64,000 nt of DNA from Ardenticatenales bacterium (GCA_020634515.1 JACKBL010000001.1:682001-746000); one strand, 5' to 3'; positions 7,279 through 16,704 are shown, counted from the first letter of the stretch. Made by a program: numbers and translations. The notes: generated by a model not told the origin, from the letters alone.

Positions 7279-9893
7279 GGCTCTCTCCGTCGGCGCAGGC
7301 CACGGAAGAGGACGAACAAGACGAAGAGGCCGGCGGGGATGACGCTGATGATGACGCGCCAAATCAGGTTGTTATTGGCGGTGGGGAGGAGGTTGATGCC
7401 GGCATTTTCCTCTTTCGGAAACGGAATCGTCGGCGTCGGCAATGGCACGGTCGGCACAGGGGCCACCGGCGCGGGCGGCGTCGCCGTTGCCGGCACACGC
7501 GGCGGCGGCAGAACTACGGGCAGCGACACGCGGCGGCTGGTCACAAAAGACACGCCCATCTCGCCCCCATCCAACAGCGCCAGCAGCGTCCCATTCGGCG
7601 ACAGCGCCGCGCCCAAAAACGCGGCGGCGGACATCTGCGGGAGTAATAACGACTCCGCGCTCAGCCACTGCCCCCCACGCCACTGCCAGTGTAGCAAACC
7701 GGCGTCCGTCCATTGCAGCAGTTCCACCGCTCCCGGCGCGGCAGCGGCGGCAGTCAGTCCGCTCCGCGAGGAAACGCGATGCGCCTCACCCCAGGAAAAG
7801 CCGTCCAGGGAAACCTGGTGATAGATCGCCTCGCGCTCGCCATCCCGCGTCTGCCAGAGGCGATGCACTTGCTCCTCTCCACCGACCGGCAGTGCGTACC
7901 AGATTGGCGGTGCGTCCGACACCTGTTCCGGCGGGGAAAAGGTGTCGCCCCCGTCATCGGAGCGCGCATAGTAGAGTGCCGTGGGCGTGGCGGACGACAA
8001 TGCCGGCAAGCTCACCCGCGTCCAGAGTAGATGCAACCCGCCATCCCGCGTCAGCGCCAGGCGCGGCTGCGCGACGCCTTCCCACGCCGCCGCCGCCGCC
8101 GCAAAAACGGTGCGCGGCGCCGACCAGGACTGCCCCCCATCCATCGAACGCAGCAAATAGATGCCCCGCGCCTCGTTATAAGGAATGGCATAGGCCACGA
8201 ATAGGGTATCCCCTTGTGCGGCAATCGTCGGGTCGCCGCCGCCCGCGTGCGGTTGGGGCAGGGTCAGCGGTTCGGACCAGTTGCTGCGCATGGCGGCGGC
8301 GGCGGCGCCGGCCTGGCTAAAGGTGAGCGAACCCCCGCCGGCTGCCGTGAGCAGCAGCCGCCCGCGCGCGTCCATCGTGATTGCCGGCGGTCCCGTGTCG
8401 CTGCCGGGCAGCGTGAGAACGGAAACGGGTTGGGACCAGTTTGCGCCATCCCAGCGGGCATAATAGATGCTGCCTGCCTGCGACCAGACGCGATGGATAA
8501 AGCCGTCGGCGTCAACGGCCAGCGCGGAGGGGGTGTTGCCCGCGGAAGGGGCGGCGGTGAGTGGCTGCCACACCGGAGGCGGCGGGAACCAATCCGCTAT
8601 GTCGCCGGGGGCGCGCGTGGTCGCCCAGGTGTCCTGGCTGCCGCTGTCGCATCCCACGAGTAGCAGCCGTTCCGCGCCATCCAGCCCCATTTGGATGCAG
8701 GCCAGCGCCAGGCGACGATAGGTAGCGGGGTTGATCAGGTCGGCAAGCCCGGTTTGCGCCTGGGGATCGCTCCACTGTTGCCCATTCCAGGCGAGGAGTA
8801 CGAGTTGTGCCGGCATTTGCGCCCACAACAGCAGCCCCTCCTCTCCTCCCAGAAATTGCGCCGTTTGCGGGCAGCCGGTCAGGGGAACAGAGCCGGTTTG
8901 CCAGGTGCGGCCATCGTCATCGGTCCATTGGTGACGCAGACGGCAGGCGTCCTGTCCGTGTTCGGCGGGCCAGAGGAGGTGTGTGGTTGTGCCGGCATTT
9001 GCCAAAACAGGACGAGCCGGACCGACCGCGTCGCTGAGGTCCTCCGGCGCGCGCCGGTCAACCAGCGTGGGCGCATCCCACGACGCGCCCCCATCGGCGG
9101 AGCGGCTGAGATAGACCCGCTCCAGCGGCGGCACATCCCAGGCCAGCATAACGAGGTCGTCAGCGGCAACGATCTGCAAGGCCGGGGCAGTGGCGCGCAA
9201 ATAGGGGGATTGATAGCGGACCGTTGGCTCGCTCCAGGTCGCCCCATCGTCAGCGGATTGGCGGTAGAAAATGGACGCAGGGGCGGCGGGGGCGGCCTGA
9301 CGCGCGGCGTAGGCGAGATGGAGCCGGTCATCCGCGCCAATGGTAGCCGCCAGCGACAGGACACGCTGCGCCAGCGTCTGCGGCGCGGACCAGGCCGCGC
9401 TATCGGCAAAAGCGCCGGCGGCCACCTGGTTGACTTGCAATGCCCCTTCCGCCGTCAGCCAGAAGGCGTGGATAACGTTGTCCGGTGTGGATAACAAGAT
9501 GGGGCGGGCCGTGGCAAAGGGAAAGTCAACGGCCACCGGTGGGGACCAGGTATATGCGCCATTTGTGCCGGCATTTCCCCGTGTGAACATGGGGCCGGCG
9601 AGCGTGTCCCGCCAGAGGACATAGGGCACGCCGCGCGCATCCCAAAAGAGCAGCGGATCGGTGGCGGCCCCGGATTGGGAGAGATTTTGCGGCGGCGACC
9701 AGTCATGCTCCGGGGCGGCTTGCGCCTGCGCCGCGCGGGCGGGCGCGCCCAGGAGCAGCAGCGCCCCCAGCAGCCAGAGGAGACACCACGCCGCGGCGCG
9801 GTACCACCCATGAATGAAACTGAGGTGTCGTCGTAGCCCGATTTGGAAAATCGCCCTACATTTCCAGAGGAGTGAGAATTGCCGGCGGATCAT
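7275..9893 (-). CDS. Large membrane-anchored Asp-box (BNR) propeller protein
   Basis: The protein has 872 residues. I chose the ATG at 9893 because it overlaps the stop of the radical SAM gene (ATGA) and is followed by a basic region and the signal segment AAAWCLLWLLGALLLLGAPARA. The body carries many propeller blades with Asp-boxes such as SADDGATWS, SADGGASWD, SMDGGQSWS and SDDGGDTFS, then a Pro/Thr linker and a C-terminal membrane helix followed by RGLRRRREP. It is therefore an outward-facing propeller tethered at its C-terminus. Its overlap with both neighbours shows that it belongs to the glycan operon. A carbohydrate-binding or processing role is inference. Confidence 0.8.
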   Translation of the reverse strand: MIRRQFSLLWKCRAIFQIGLRRHLSFIHGWYRAAAWCLLWLLGALLLLGAPARAAQAQAAPEHDWSPPQNLSQSGAATDPLLFWDARGVPYVLWRDTLAGPMFTRGNAGTNGAYTWSPPVAVDFPFATARPILLSTPDNVIHAFWLTAEGALQVNQVAAGAFADSAAWSAPQTLAQRVLSLAATIGADDRLHLAYAARQAAPAAPASIFYRQSADDGATWSEPTVRYQSPYLRATAPALQIVAADDLVMLAWDVPPLERVYLSRSADGGASWDAPTLVDRRAPEDLSDAVGPARPVLANAGTTTHLLWPAEHGQDACRLRHQWTDDDGRTWQTGSVPLTGCPQTAQFLGGEEGLLLWAQMPAQLVLLAWNGQQWSDPQAQTGLADLINPATYRRLALACIQMGLDGAERLLLVGCDSGSQDTWATTRAPGDIADWFPPPPVWQPLTAAPSAGNTPSALAVDADGFIHRVWSQAGSIYYARWDGANWSQPVSVLTLPGSDTGPPAITMDARGRLLLTAAGGGSLTFSQAGAAAAAMRSNWSEPLTLPQPHAGGGDPTIAAQGDTLFVAYAIPYNEARGIYLLRSMDGGQSWSAPRTVFAAAAAAWEGVAQPRLALTRDGGLHLLWTRVSLPALSSATPTALYYARSDDGGDTFSPPEQVSDAPPIWYALPVGGEEQVHRLWQTRDGEREAIYHQVSLDGFSWGEAHRVSSRSGLTAAAAAPGAVELLQWTDAGLLHWQWRGGQWLSAESLLLPQMSAAAFLGAALSPNGTLLALLDGGEMGVSFVTSRRVSLPVVLPPPRVPATATPPAPVAPVPTVPLPTPTIPFPKEENAGINLLPTANNNLIWRVIISVIPAGLFVLFVLFRGLRRRREP

Positions 9894-11554
9894 GAGGAGG
9901 AGATGGGAAGGCCGCTCTCGGTGGCGGACCAACTCAGGTGCTGCAAACCGACGCTGAGGGCGGTGCGCAGGGTGGAGCGGTCGGAGAGGAGCATTTTTAG
10001 GTAGGTGAAGAGGGGGCCGGGGCGGAAGGCCCATTCCCGAAATGCGCGTTTCTGCCAGTAGAGGAGGCGTTCTGCCGGCATTTGCGGATAATCCAACACC
10101 GTCCCTCGATCCATGTCCACCTGTTCCCAGCGCGTCCCCGGACGGAACCAATTATTCTCCACCACCTCAAAAAAGAACGGTGTTCCCGGATACGGCGCGG
10201 CCACGTGAAAAAGGGCAATATCTAGCGGCAGCTTCTTTGCAAAATCAATCGTCTGGCGGATCGTCTCCTCGGTCTCGCCCGGCAGACCAATAATAAAATA
10301 CCCCCAGTTCTTAATCCCCGCCTGGCGCGCCCAACGCAGCGCCCGCTCCGCCTTGTCAGGATACGCTCCCTTGCGCGCATGGCGCAAAATCTGTTCATTG
10401 CCGCTCTCAATGCCCCAGGAAATCAGCCAGCAGCCCGCCTCGGCCATCAGGCGCAGCATCTCCTCATCCACATAATCGACGCGACTGTTGCACGTCCAGC
10501 GGATATTCATCTCCTGTGCGATCATCAACCGGCACAGGCGCATCACCTGTTCACGGCTGACCGTAAACAGGTCGGCGTACATGTGGATATTGTGGATGCC
10601 GTGCTGCTGCAATATCCACATTTCCTCCACGATCTTTTCCGGCGACCGCAGGCGCACGCTGTACTGGTAGCTGACGTGCTTGATGCAGTAGGTGCAGCCC
10701 GCCGTGCAGCCGCGGCTGGTGACAATGAAGGTGAATGGTCCCTTGATCAGGGGCATTCGATACCGCTGCAAGGGGAGCAGTTCGTGTCGGGGGTGGGGCA
10801 GATCGTCCAGGTCGCGGATGAAGGGGCGGGTGAAGTTGACCACGATTTCCGCGCCATCCCGCCACACCAATCCCTTAATGCCGTGCAGGTCCACGCGCCC
10901 GTCCGCGTCAATGGCCGGTCGGTAGAGTGGATCGTGGTCGGCGAATATCTTCTGGATGGGTGGCTCGCGTTCGTCGGTCTTCCCTTCCAGGTGGTCCACC
11001 AGGTCCCGAATCGTCAGGTCCGGCTCGCCCAGGAGGATAAAATCCAGCGTCGGGTAGGGGCGCATCGTTTCCCGCGGGATGGGGGTGACGTGTGTGCCGA
11101 AGGCGATGGTTTTGGCCCCACGCGCCCGTGCCAGGAAACAGCCGTACATGTCGTTTTCCAGGGTGGGCGCGGTGACTTGCGTGACATAGTAGCGGGGCTG
11201 GTATTCGTCCAGCAGGCGCGTGAACTCGGGCCAGCCCATGCGTTCGGCGTTGGCGTCAATGACGGCCACACGGTAGGGGGGATCGAGCAGGGCGGCCATT
11301 TGCGCCAGCGATACTTGCGGCCAGACCATATTTTCCCGCGTGCGCCGTCCCACGCGGTGCTGCGTCCTTATCCACAGGCCACCATCTGGCGTGGGGGGGT
11401 TTACTAACAGGATGTCCACAGCTTTTTCCGCACGAGGGCGTTGTAGCAGACCCTGGCGTACGATGGGGTCGGCGTCGGGGAAGTTGGCCGGGCGCAGCGG
11501 GGGCAGGCGCCGCGTGCCGAGGTTCGCTCGGGGAGAAACCGGGTTTCTTGGCAT
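9890..11554 (-). CDS. B12-binding-domain radical SAM protein
   Basis: The protein is about 554 residues. An N-terminal Rossmann-type cobalamin-binding domain (VDILLVNPPTPDGG, later QVSLAQMAALLD and VIDANAE) precedes a radical SAM barrel with the cluster motif C283-TAG-C287-TY-C290. The family uses SAM plus methylcobalamin, usually for methylation or carbon-skeleton chemistry. The start is uncertain: the first residues are encoded by a GAAACCGGGTTTCTT repeat, and a GTG at 11419 just before VDILLVN is a reasonable alternative. It overlaps the downstream propeller gene by 4 nt. Its substrate, perhaps a lipid or glycan of the same operon, is unknown. Confidence 0.8.
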   Translation of the reverse strand: MPRNPVSPRANLGTRRLPPLRPANFPDADPIVRQGLLQRPRAEKAVDILLVNPPTPDGGLWIRTQHRVGRRTRENMVWPQVSLAQMAALLDPPYRVAVIDANAERMGWPEFTRLLDEYQPRYYVTQVTAPTLENDMYGCFLARARGAKTIAFGTHVTPIPRETMRPYPTLDFILLGEPDLTIRDLVDHLEGKTDEREPPIQKIFADHDPLYRPAIDADGRVDLHGIKGLVWRDGAEIVVNFTRPFIRDLDDLPHPRHELLPLQRYRMPLIKGPFTFIVTSRGCTAGCTYCIKHVSYQYSVRLRSPEKIVEEMWILQQHGIHNIHMYADLFTVSREQVMRLCRLMIAQEMNIRWTCNSRVDYVDEEMLRLMAEAGCWLISWGIESGNEQILRHARKGAYPDKAERALRWARQAGIKNWGYFIIGLPGETEETIRQTIDFAKKLPLDIALFHVAAPYPGTPFFFEVVENNWFRPGTRWEQVDMDRGTVLDYPQMPAERLLYWQKRAFREWAFRPGPLFTYLKMLLSDRSTLRTALSVGLQHLSWSATESGLPISSS

Positions 11555-11625
11555 TCGGATTTCGCTGAGGGAGGAGAAACCCGGTTTCTTGGTTGGTTGG
11601 GGAGAAACCGGGTTTCTTCAGGTTT
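11535..11625. repeat. Three GAAACCGGGTTTCTT units
   Basis: Three copies of a short palindrome around GAAACCGGGTTTCTT lie within 90 nt, between the GT2 gene and the B12 radical SAM gene and partly inside the apparent 5' end of the latter. Related sequences occur near 24,800-24,865 and 52,960. They are probably a dispersed palindromic repeat. Confidence 0.6.
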
Positions 11626-12807
11626 TCAGGAGTGATTGTCGCGCAGTTCTTGCAGGACGCGCTGGAGGACCCAACTGATGATGAGCTGCACGCCGACGAG
11701 GATGAGCATGGCGCTGGCGAGGAGGTAGAGCCAGAGGCGGGTTATTTCCCAGCCGCGCAGGCTGAGGGCGAGGCTGGCGAGGCCGAGGAGGAGGCCAAGC
11801 CCGAGGGTGAGCAGGCCCAGCCAGCTAAAATGGTTTTCCAGGGGGGTGCGGAAGAGGGGTTTGCCAAAGAGTCCCTGGCGCACGGGGCGGCGGTGGAAGA
11901 GGGAGACGAGGTAGTTGAAGGTGATGCCGAGGGAGAAGATGCTGAGTCCGGTGATGCCGGCAACGCCCCCCGCAAACAAGGCCGCCACCTCCAGATAAGC
12001 CAGGCTGGTGACGCCGCGCACGCGCGCCGCGACCAACCCCAGCGCCGCCAGCAGCCCCAATCCCATCCCCAACAGGCCGATCAAGCCCAATATACGCACC
12101 GGATTGTAAGTCAGCACCGTCCAGATGATGGAGCGCAAAAACAGCGACCCGTCACGGACCACGCTCAGCTTGGAACGTCCCACGCGCTCGCTGTAGGGAA
12201 TGGGCACTTCGGCCATGGGCACGCCCTCGTGGATGGCGCGCGTGCTCATGACGGGGGTGAGGTTGAGGCCGTCGGGTAAGGGGGAGACGCGCTCCAGCAC
12301 TTCCCGCCTGAAGACACGCATGCCGCTGGCGCTGTCCGTGACGCGCTGCCGCCCCACGAGGGTGAGCAGGTTGGCAAAGAAGAGGTTGCCGAGGCGGCGG
12401 GTGAAGGGCATTTGGCTGGCGGCTCCGGCCATGCGTGAGCCAATGACGAGGTCGGCCCCGTTAAGGGCTTTCTGGCACAACTGCGGCAGGTATTCGGGTG
12501 GATAGGTTCCGTCGGCGTCGAGGAAGGCGATGAGTTCGCCGCGGGCCAGGCCAAAGCCGGTTTTGAGGGCGGCGCCGTATCCTTTGTTGTGGGGATGGGG
12601 GATGAGGTGGAAGTTGTCGAGGGTGTTGGCGAAAATGCCGGCAATCTCCCGCGTCCTATCCCCCGACCCATCATCCACCACCAGCAGCTCCATGCCATCC
12701 ACACCCACCCGCGCCAGGTCTGCTTGCATCGACAGCACCCGCCGCACAATGGCCGCCAGACCATCCTCTTCATTGTAAGCGGGAATCACCACCGACAACG
12801 TCGTCAT
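11626..12807 (-). CDS. Family 2 glycosyltransferase, polyprenyl-phosphate sugar type, membrane-anchored
   Basis: The protein has 393 residues from the ATG at 12807, placed a few bases after AAAGGTGG; a GTG three codons earlier is possible. The N-terminal GT-A domain has LSVVIPAYNEEDGL, VVDDGSGDRT and AFLDADGTYPPE, as in DPM1/ArnC-type enzymes that load a sugar onto a polyprenyl phosphate. The C-terminal 170 residues contain about four membrane helices. It likely makes the lipid-linked sugar donor used by GT39-type enzymes such as those at 16.9-21.0 kb. That link is inference. Confidence 0.82.
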   Translation of the reverse strand: MTTLSVVIPAYNEEDGLAAIVRRVLSMQADLARVGVDGMELLVVDDGSGDRTREIAGIFANTLDNFHLIPHPHNKGYGAALKTGFGLARGELIAFLDADGTYPPEYLPQLCQKALNGADLVIGSRMAGAASQMPFTRRLGNLFFANLLTLVGRQRVTDSASGMRVFRREVLERVSPLPDGLNLTPVMSTRAIHEGVPMAEVPIPYSERVGRSKLSVVRDGSLFLRSIIWTVLTYNPVRILGLIGLLGMGLGLLAALGLVAARVRGVTSLAYLEVAALFAGGVAGITGLSIFSLGITFNYLVSLFHRRPVRQGLFGKPLFRTPLENHFSWLGLLTLGLGLLLGLASLALSLRGWEITRLWLYLLASAMLILVGVQLIISWVLQRVLQELRDNHS

Positions 12808-12831
12808 GCACGCCACCTTTCACCCAACTGA

Positions 12832-12929
12832 TAAGGACTGACGATGAAATACAGTACGGAATTGCATTGTCAGTTTGCCGGAACGGTCTGGAAACAACTT
12901 CGTTGTCTTGTTTAATATCCGTTCCTAAG
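12832..12929 (-). repeat. Family B palindromic element
   Basis: A copy of an element of about 95 bp containing AACAACTTCGTTGTC and two inverted arms (GGAACGG/CCGTTCC and GGACTGACGATG/CATCGTCAG-like). Other copies: 14148-14239, 21436-21533, 43490-43586, 60663-60758, 62503-62572. It fills the gap between the GT2 and acyltransferase genes. Confidence 0.8.
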
Positions 12930-12949
12930 ACGAATCTTTGCGCCGGCAG

Positions 12950-13660
12950 CTACCAAATCTGTTTGTCTGATGCGGCGCGACCATCAATGTGACGAATGAC
13001 CCGTGCCGGCACGCCCGCCACCACCGTATGCGGCGGCACATCCGCCGTCACCACCGCGCCCGCCGCCACCACCGCCCCGCGCCCCACGCGCACCCCGTCC
13101 GTAATGATGGCGCTGGCTCCCAACCAGACATCATCCTCAATGACGATCCCCTGCGCGGTGATACCCTGCTCCACAAATGAGCGATTCGGGTCGTCAAACA
13201 CGTGATTCACGGCAATGATCTGCGTAAAAGGAGAGGTGTAAACGCGGTCGCCGAGCGAAACGCCCCCCTGGCCGCGAATGACGCTGTACTCCCCCAGCAG
13301 GCAATTGCGGCCAATTTTGATGCCGGAGTGGGGCATCTGGCGAAAATTATAGACGTGCAGCACCGCGCCGTGCATCACCAACGTTCCCGCGCCAATCTCA
13401 ATCCCATTTGGGCAAGCGTGCAGATAAGTCCCCTCATCCAGGTAGACGCCATGCCCCAGGCGGATGAGGCTGGCATAGCGCAGGCGCACGCCGCGCTCAA
13501 TGGCCGCCCACCCATCCATGCGCAAGATGAGGCGGTACAAAAGTCCCCGAAGGCCAATTCCCGCCAGGGTCGGAATCCACCCGGCCAGCGCCATAACGCT
13601 TTGTTCCAGGATGTAGCGAGGAAGGCCGGCGGCCTGGCGGTTAAGGTAAAGGCGCAACAC
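12950..13660 (-). CDS. Left-handed beta-helix (hexapeptide) acyltransferase
   Basis: The protein has 236 residues. An N-terminal helical part is followed by the imperfect hexapeptide repeats of the LbetaH fold, for example IEIGAGTLVMHGAV, IKIGRNCLLGEYSVI, IVIEDDVWLGASAII and VGRGAVVAAGAVVTADVPP. Proteins of this WbbJ/WcaF class O-acetylate sugars using acetyl-CoA. As the first gene of the leftward glycan block it probably decorates the exported polysaccharide. The exact acyl donor and acceptor are not visible. Confidence 0.85.
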   Translation of the reverse strand: MLRLYLNRQAAGLPRYILEQSVMALAGWIPTLAGIGLRGLLYRLILRMDGWAAIERGVRLRYASLIRLGHGVYLDEGTYLHACPNGIEIGAGTLVMHGAVLHVYNFRQMPHSGIKIGRNCLLGEYSVIRGQGGVSLGDRVYTSPFTQIIAVNHVFDDPNRSFVEQGITAQGIVIEDDVWLGASAIITDGVRVGRGAVVAAGAVVTADVPPHTVVAGVPARVIRHIDGRAASDKQIW

Positions 13661-14147
13661 TATTCGGGAGGGGGCCGTCGATTTTGTCGGTCAGCGGGAA
13701 TGCTCCGCCCTTCCGACACAGAACGGATTTTCTGCAAAACGTGTGCGACATTCGCACGGGTCACGCCAGGGCAAACTGAAACAGCAGCAGAAGCCTGCTC
13801 ATTCCAGATGACTAAGCCCAAAGGCAGATTGTTTTCATATGCTGAGATGTAGGATTACGACGAAGAAAAGAGACGGCTATGCCGGCAGCAGAAAGGGGTT
13901 GTCATACAAACCAAGACGCTCGAAACAGCCTGGCGTGTTACGAAAAGCGTGTTGTTATTTAGAAATCACCTACTGGGGTGAGTACGTCATTATATCAACG
14001 GCTGTCGTTTGCAACAATAATGCAATGGTCATACAATGATTACGCAAGAAACACGTGGTGAATTCTCTGTTGCCAGCAAACTTTGACAAGCGCGCGATGT
14101 TAGGGCATAACGCTCATGGCTGGCGCGATGGGCGTCAGACCTGCTTC
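13661..14147. other. Intergenic region between divergent glycan genes
   Basis: About 590 nt separate the acyltransferase (leftward) from the GT4 gene (rightward). I see no credible coding frame here; short frames such as 13839-14039 lack ribosome sites and family-like sequence. One TGCCGGCA lies near 13,878. Promoters for both directions presumably lie here, but no clear -35/-10 pair was found. Confidence 0.4.
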
Positions 14148-14239
14148 GGAACGGATCAAAGAAGACAACGAAGTTGTTTCTTGACCGTTCCTGCAAACTG
14201 ACGATGCGATTTCGTACTTTATTTCATCGTCAGTCCTTA
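14148..14239 (+). repeat. Family B palindromic element
   Basis: A full copy ending just before the GT4 gene. It contains GACAACGAAGTTGTT and the ATTTCATCGTCAGTCCTTA end seen in the other copies. Its end lies 14 nt before the GT4 start codon, so it forms part of the leader. Confidence 0.8.
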
Positions 14240-14253
14240 CAGCAGGAAACACA

Positions 14254-15435
14254 ATGCGTATTGCCATGATCGGCCCGTTTGGGTTTCATCCAAATAAAAC
14301 CATGCGTGCCCGCGCGCTGAATCTGGCGCGGGCCTTGGTGCGGCGCAATCAGCAGGTAAGCATCTTTATGCCGCCGTGGCATACGCCGCGGGAGGCGGAT
14401 CGTGTCTGGACGGAGGATGGCGTGGCGATTCGTTACGTACCGTTGCGCGGTGGCGTGGTAGGGATCACGCACCGCCTGGTGCGCGAATGCCTGGCCTGGA
14501 AGCCGGACGTGGTGCACTGCTTCAAGCCCAAGGCGTACAGCGGATTGGCGGCCTGGTGGTTGTGGCGGCGGCAGCAGGTACGGTTGGTGGTGGATACGGA
14601 TGATTGGGAAGGCGCGGGGGGATGGAATGAGATCGCGCCCTATTCCCGTGGGCAAAAATGGTTTTTTGCCCGGCAGGAGCGGTGGGGCATGACGCATTGC
14701 CATGCGCTGACGGTGGCCAGCCGCACGCTGCAAAGCCTGGCCTGGGCGCAAGGCGCGCCGCCAACGCGGGTGGTCTATGTCCCCAATGGACCGGGGATAA
14801 CCGCGCCCACGGGAGATGCCGCGGCCCGCCGCGCGGCATTGGGTTTGGGGCAGCGCCCGACCCTGTTGCTATACAGCCGTCTGTTTGAGTTTGACGGAGA
14901 GCGGCTGGTCCAGATATTGCGGCGAGTGCGGGAGTCCGTACCCACATTTGCCCTTTTGATGGTCGGCGCGGGACTGTACGCGGCGGACGCGGCGGCGCTG
15001 CGAGCTGGGCTGGCGGACGCCGGGCTGCTGCCACACATCGTGGACGTGGGCTGGCTGGAAGAGCAAGATGTGGCCGCCGCGCTGGCGGTAGCGGATGTGG
15101 GCATCTATCTTATGGAAGACACGCTGCTCAATCGCACCAAATGTCCCGTCAAACTGGCTGACATGCTGGCTTGTGGCGTTCCCGTTGTGGGCGAAGCCGT
15201 GGGCCAGGTGCCGGAATACGTGGTCCACGGACAGACAGGGTTGCTGCGCCCCAGCGGCGACAGCGATGGCATTGCCGCCGATTTAGTGGAATTGTTGCGG
15301 AATCAGGAGCGCCGTCGTCTCCTCGGGCGGATGGCCCAGGCACACATTGAGGCCCATTTCCGCTGGGATCATCTGGCGGCGCGTGTGGAAGAAGCCTACA
15401 CGGAACAACAGGCCACGACATACGCGGGCGCTTGA
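14254..15435 (+). CDS. GT4-type (GT-B fold) glycosyltransferase
   Basis: The protein has 393 residues and starts at an ATG preceded by AGGAAA. The N-terminal Rossmann half begins RIAMIGPFGFHPNKT. The C-terminal donor-binding half contains PTLLLYSRLFEFDGERL, the central GYWLEEQDV-like stretch (here DVGWLEEQDVAAAL), KLADMLACGVPVVGEAVGQVPEYV and a final helix bundle, as expected for glycosyl transferases group 1. It is probably cytoplasmic and acts on a lipid-linked acceptor. Only repeats and a short spacer separate it from the leftward glycan operon, suggesting a related function. Confidence 0.85.
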   Translation: MRIAMIGPFGFHPNKTMRARALNLARALVRRNQQVSIFMPPWHTPREADRVWTEDGVAIRYVPLRGGVVGITHRLVRECLAWKPDVVHCFKPKAYSGLAAWWLWRRQQVRLVVDTDDWEGAGGWNEIAPYSRGQKWFFARQERWGMTHCHALTVASRTLQSLAWAQGAPPTRVVYVPNGPGITAPTGDAAARRAALGLGQRPTLLLYSRLFEFDGERLVQILRRVRESVPTFALLMVGAGLYAADAAALRAGLADAGLLPHIVDVGWLEEQDVAAALAVADVGIYLMEDTLLNRTKCPVKLADMLACGVPVVGEAVGQVPEYVVHGQTGLLRPSGDSDGIAADLVELLRNQERRRLLGRMAQAHIEAHFRWDHLAARVEEAYTEQQATTYAGA

Positions 15436-15592
15436 CGCCGGTTCCTCGCCGGCGGTCAGGCAGAATACCCCCCGCAGCTGTGGGTAGGAAGTTGTTCGCA
15501 TTGGGTTGTGATTGTGCCGGCACTGACCCGTGTTTGACAACTCGTTTGCTACTACCCCCAGAAGAGTTGTAGTTCTCCAGGAATTAAATGCA

Positions 15593-16045
15593 ATGAGTAC
15601 GTTATTGAGATTCACGTGGAGTGACGCGCTGAAGACAGGGGTCCCCCTCATCGACGTTCAGCACAAGGAGCTGATCCAGACCTTCAACGACCTGGCGGAC
15701 GCCATTGAATTAGGTACGGGAAGCAGTGCCATCAAGAAATTGCTTTCCTACCTCAAGTATTATGCCGAATGGCACTTTGAGCGCGAAGAACGATGCGCCG
15801 ATGCCTGCCGGTGCCCTTTCGCGCAAACCAACAAACGGGCGCACGAACGTTTTGTGGAGATATTCGGTCATCTCTATGACGAATACAGGCAAAGCGATGG
15901 CAGCGAAGCGGTCGCGCGCAAGGCGCACGGGCAACTTGCCGAATGGATCATGAACCATGTGCTCAAAATTGACATGGAAATCGGAAAATCGCATCGGCAA
16001 ATGCAAAGCAAGTCTTCTTCTTCGAAAATTGGGGTGAATGGATAG
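15593..16045 (+). CDS. Bacteriohemerythrin with one altered iron-ligand position
   Basis: The protein has 150 residues from MSTLLRFTWSD; the longer frame upstream starts in non-coding spacer. It is a four-helix di-iron protein of the family that binds O2 reversibly. Expected ligands are seen at H24 (DVQHKEL), H61 and E65 (WHFEREE), H84 (HERFV), H122 and D127 (HVLKID). The family normally has a second histidine four residues before H84 (HxxxH); here that position is Asn80. Loss of one ligand could change O2 binding or turn it into a sensor-like protein, or my alignment may be off by some residues. It stands alone with no receptor domain. Confidence 0.8.
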   Translation: MSTLLRFTWSDALKTGVPLIDVQHKELIQTFNDLADAIELGTGSSAIKKLLSYLKYYAEWHFEREERCADACRCPFAQTNKRAHERFVEIFGHLYDEYRQSDGSEAVARKAHGQLAEWIMNHVLKIDMEIGKSHRQMQSKSSSSKIGVNG

Positions 16046-16320
16046 CGGTCAGTTCGTCGTGCCCGCTTCTGGATGCTGAGAAGACAATCTGGCTGCCCTG
16101 AGCAAAACCGCAGGGTTCAGCATGACATGCGCCCCCCCCCGAGACACGAAAATCCCCGTTCTTGAAGCGCGCAAGTGAGCGGCTGGTGGCGGTCAGGGCA
16201 TCGCCTATTGTGACTTTGGTTTGAGTCTGGTTGGACGGGTTGCCCCGCGCATGGGGATCCCCTGTGCCTGGATGATGCCCGGCCAGAACACGTTTGGAAA
16301 AATCAGGATACACTATCGTT
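16046..16320. other. Spacer without recognised gene
   Basis: About 275 nt. It holds a run of ten C near 16,130 and no credible coding frame. The end (GATACACTATCGTT) resembles a -10 region close to the next gene's ATG. Confidence 0.3.
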
Positions 16321-16704
16321 ATGACGGCCGATATTGAGCAGTTTCACAAGCAGCAGTATCTTAATCTGGAAACTTTTCGCAAAGATGGCAGCGGCGTGAA
16401 GACGCCGTTGTGGTTTGTGCGGCAAGATGACGCGCTGTACATGCGCACGCTGGCGACGTCGTGGAAGGTAAAACGCATTCGCCGCCAGTCCGCGGTGCGC
16501 ATTGTGCCCAGTGACGCCCAGGGCGCGCCCAAAGGGGAATGGGTGGCGGCGACGGCGGAATTGCTGCCGGCAGCGGAAAATGCCTGGGTGAGTGCGGCAT
16601 TTATCAAAAAGTATGGTCTGCTCAAGCGGCTGATCGACTTGCGCAGCCGCTGGCGGGGTTATAACGAAAGTTCATTTGTGGTTATTGTGGCGCGTTTGGC
16701 ATGA
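16321..16704 (+). CDS. PPOX-class (pyridoxamine oxidase fold) flavin/F420-dependent protein
   Basis: The protein has 127 residues from MTADIEQF. It matches the short split-barrel proteins of the PPOX class F420-dependent family: LNLETFRKDGSGVKTPLWFV, a central LYMRTLATSWKVKRIRR and a C-terminal KKYGLLKRLIDLRSRW. Such proteins bind F420 or a flavin and reduce small organic substrates, or bind haem products. No neighbour gives a hint of its substrate. A non-ATG start 27 nt upstream is possible but less likely. Confidence 0.75.
   Translation: MTADIEQFHKQQYLNLETFRKDGSGVKTPLWFVRQDDALYMRTLATSWKVKRIRRQSAVRIVPSDAQGAPKGEWVAATAELLPAAENAWVSAAFIKKYGLLKRLIDLRSRWRGYNESSFVVIVARLA

Noticed and set aside
13839..14039. 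66-codon + frame in the 14-kb spacer
   Set aside because: No start signal, no protein-like pattern.
15436..15592. Cobalamin riboswitch-like sequence before the hemerythrin gene
   Set aside because: A few purine/pyrimidine stretches resemble B12 elements, but the conserved B12 box and P1 pairing are absent.
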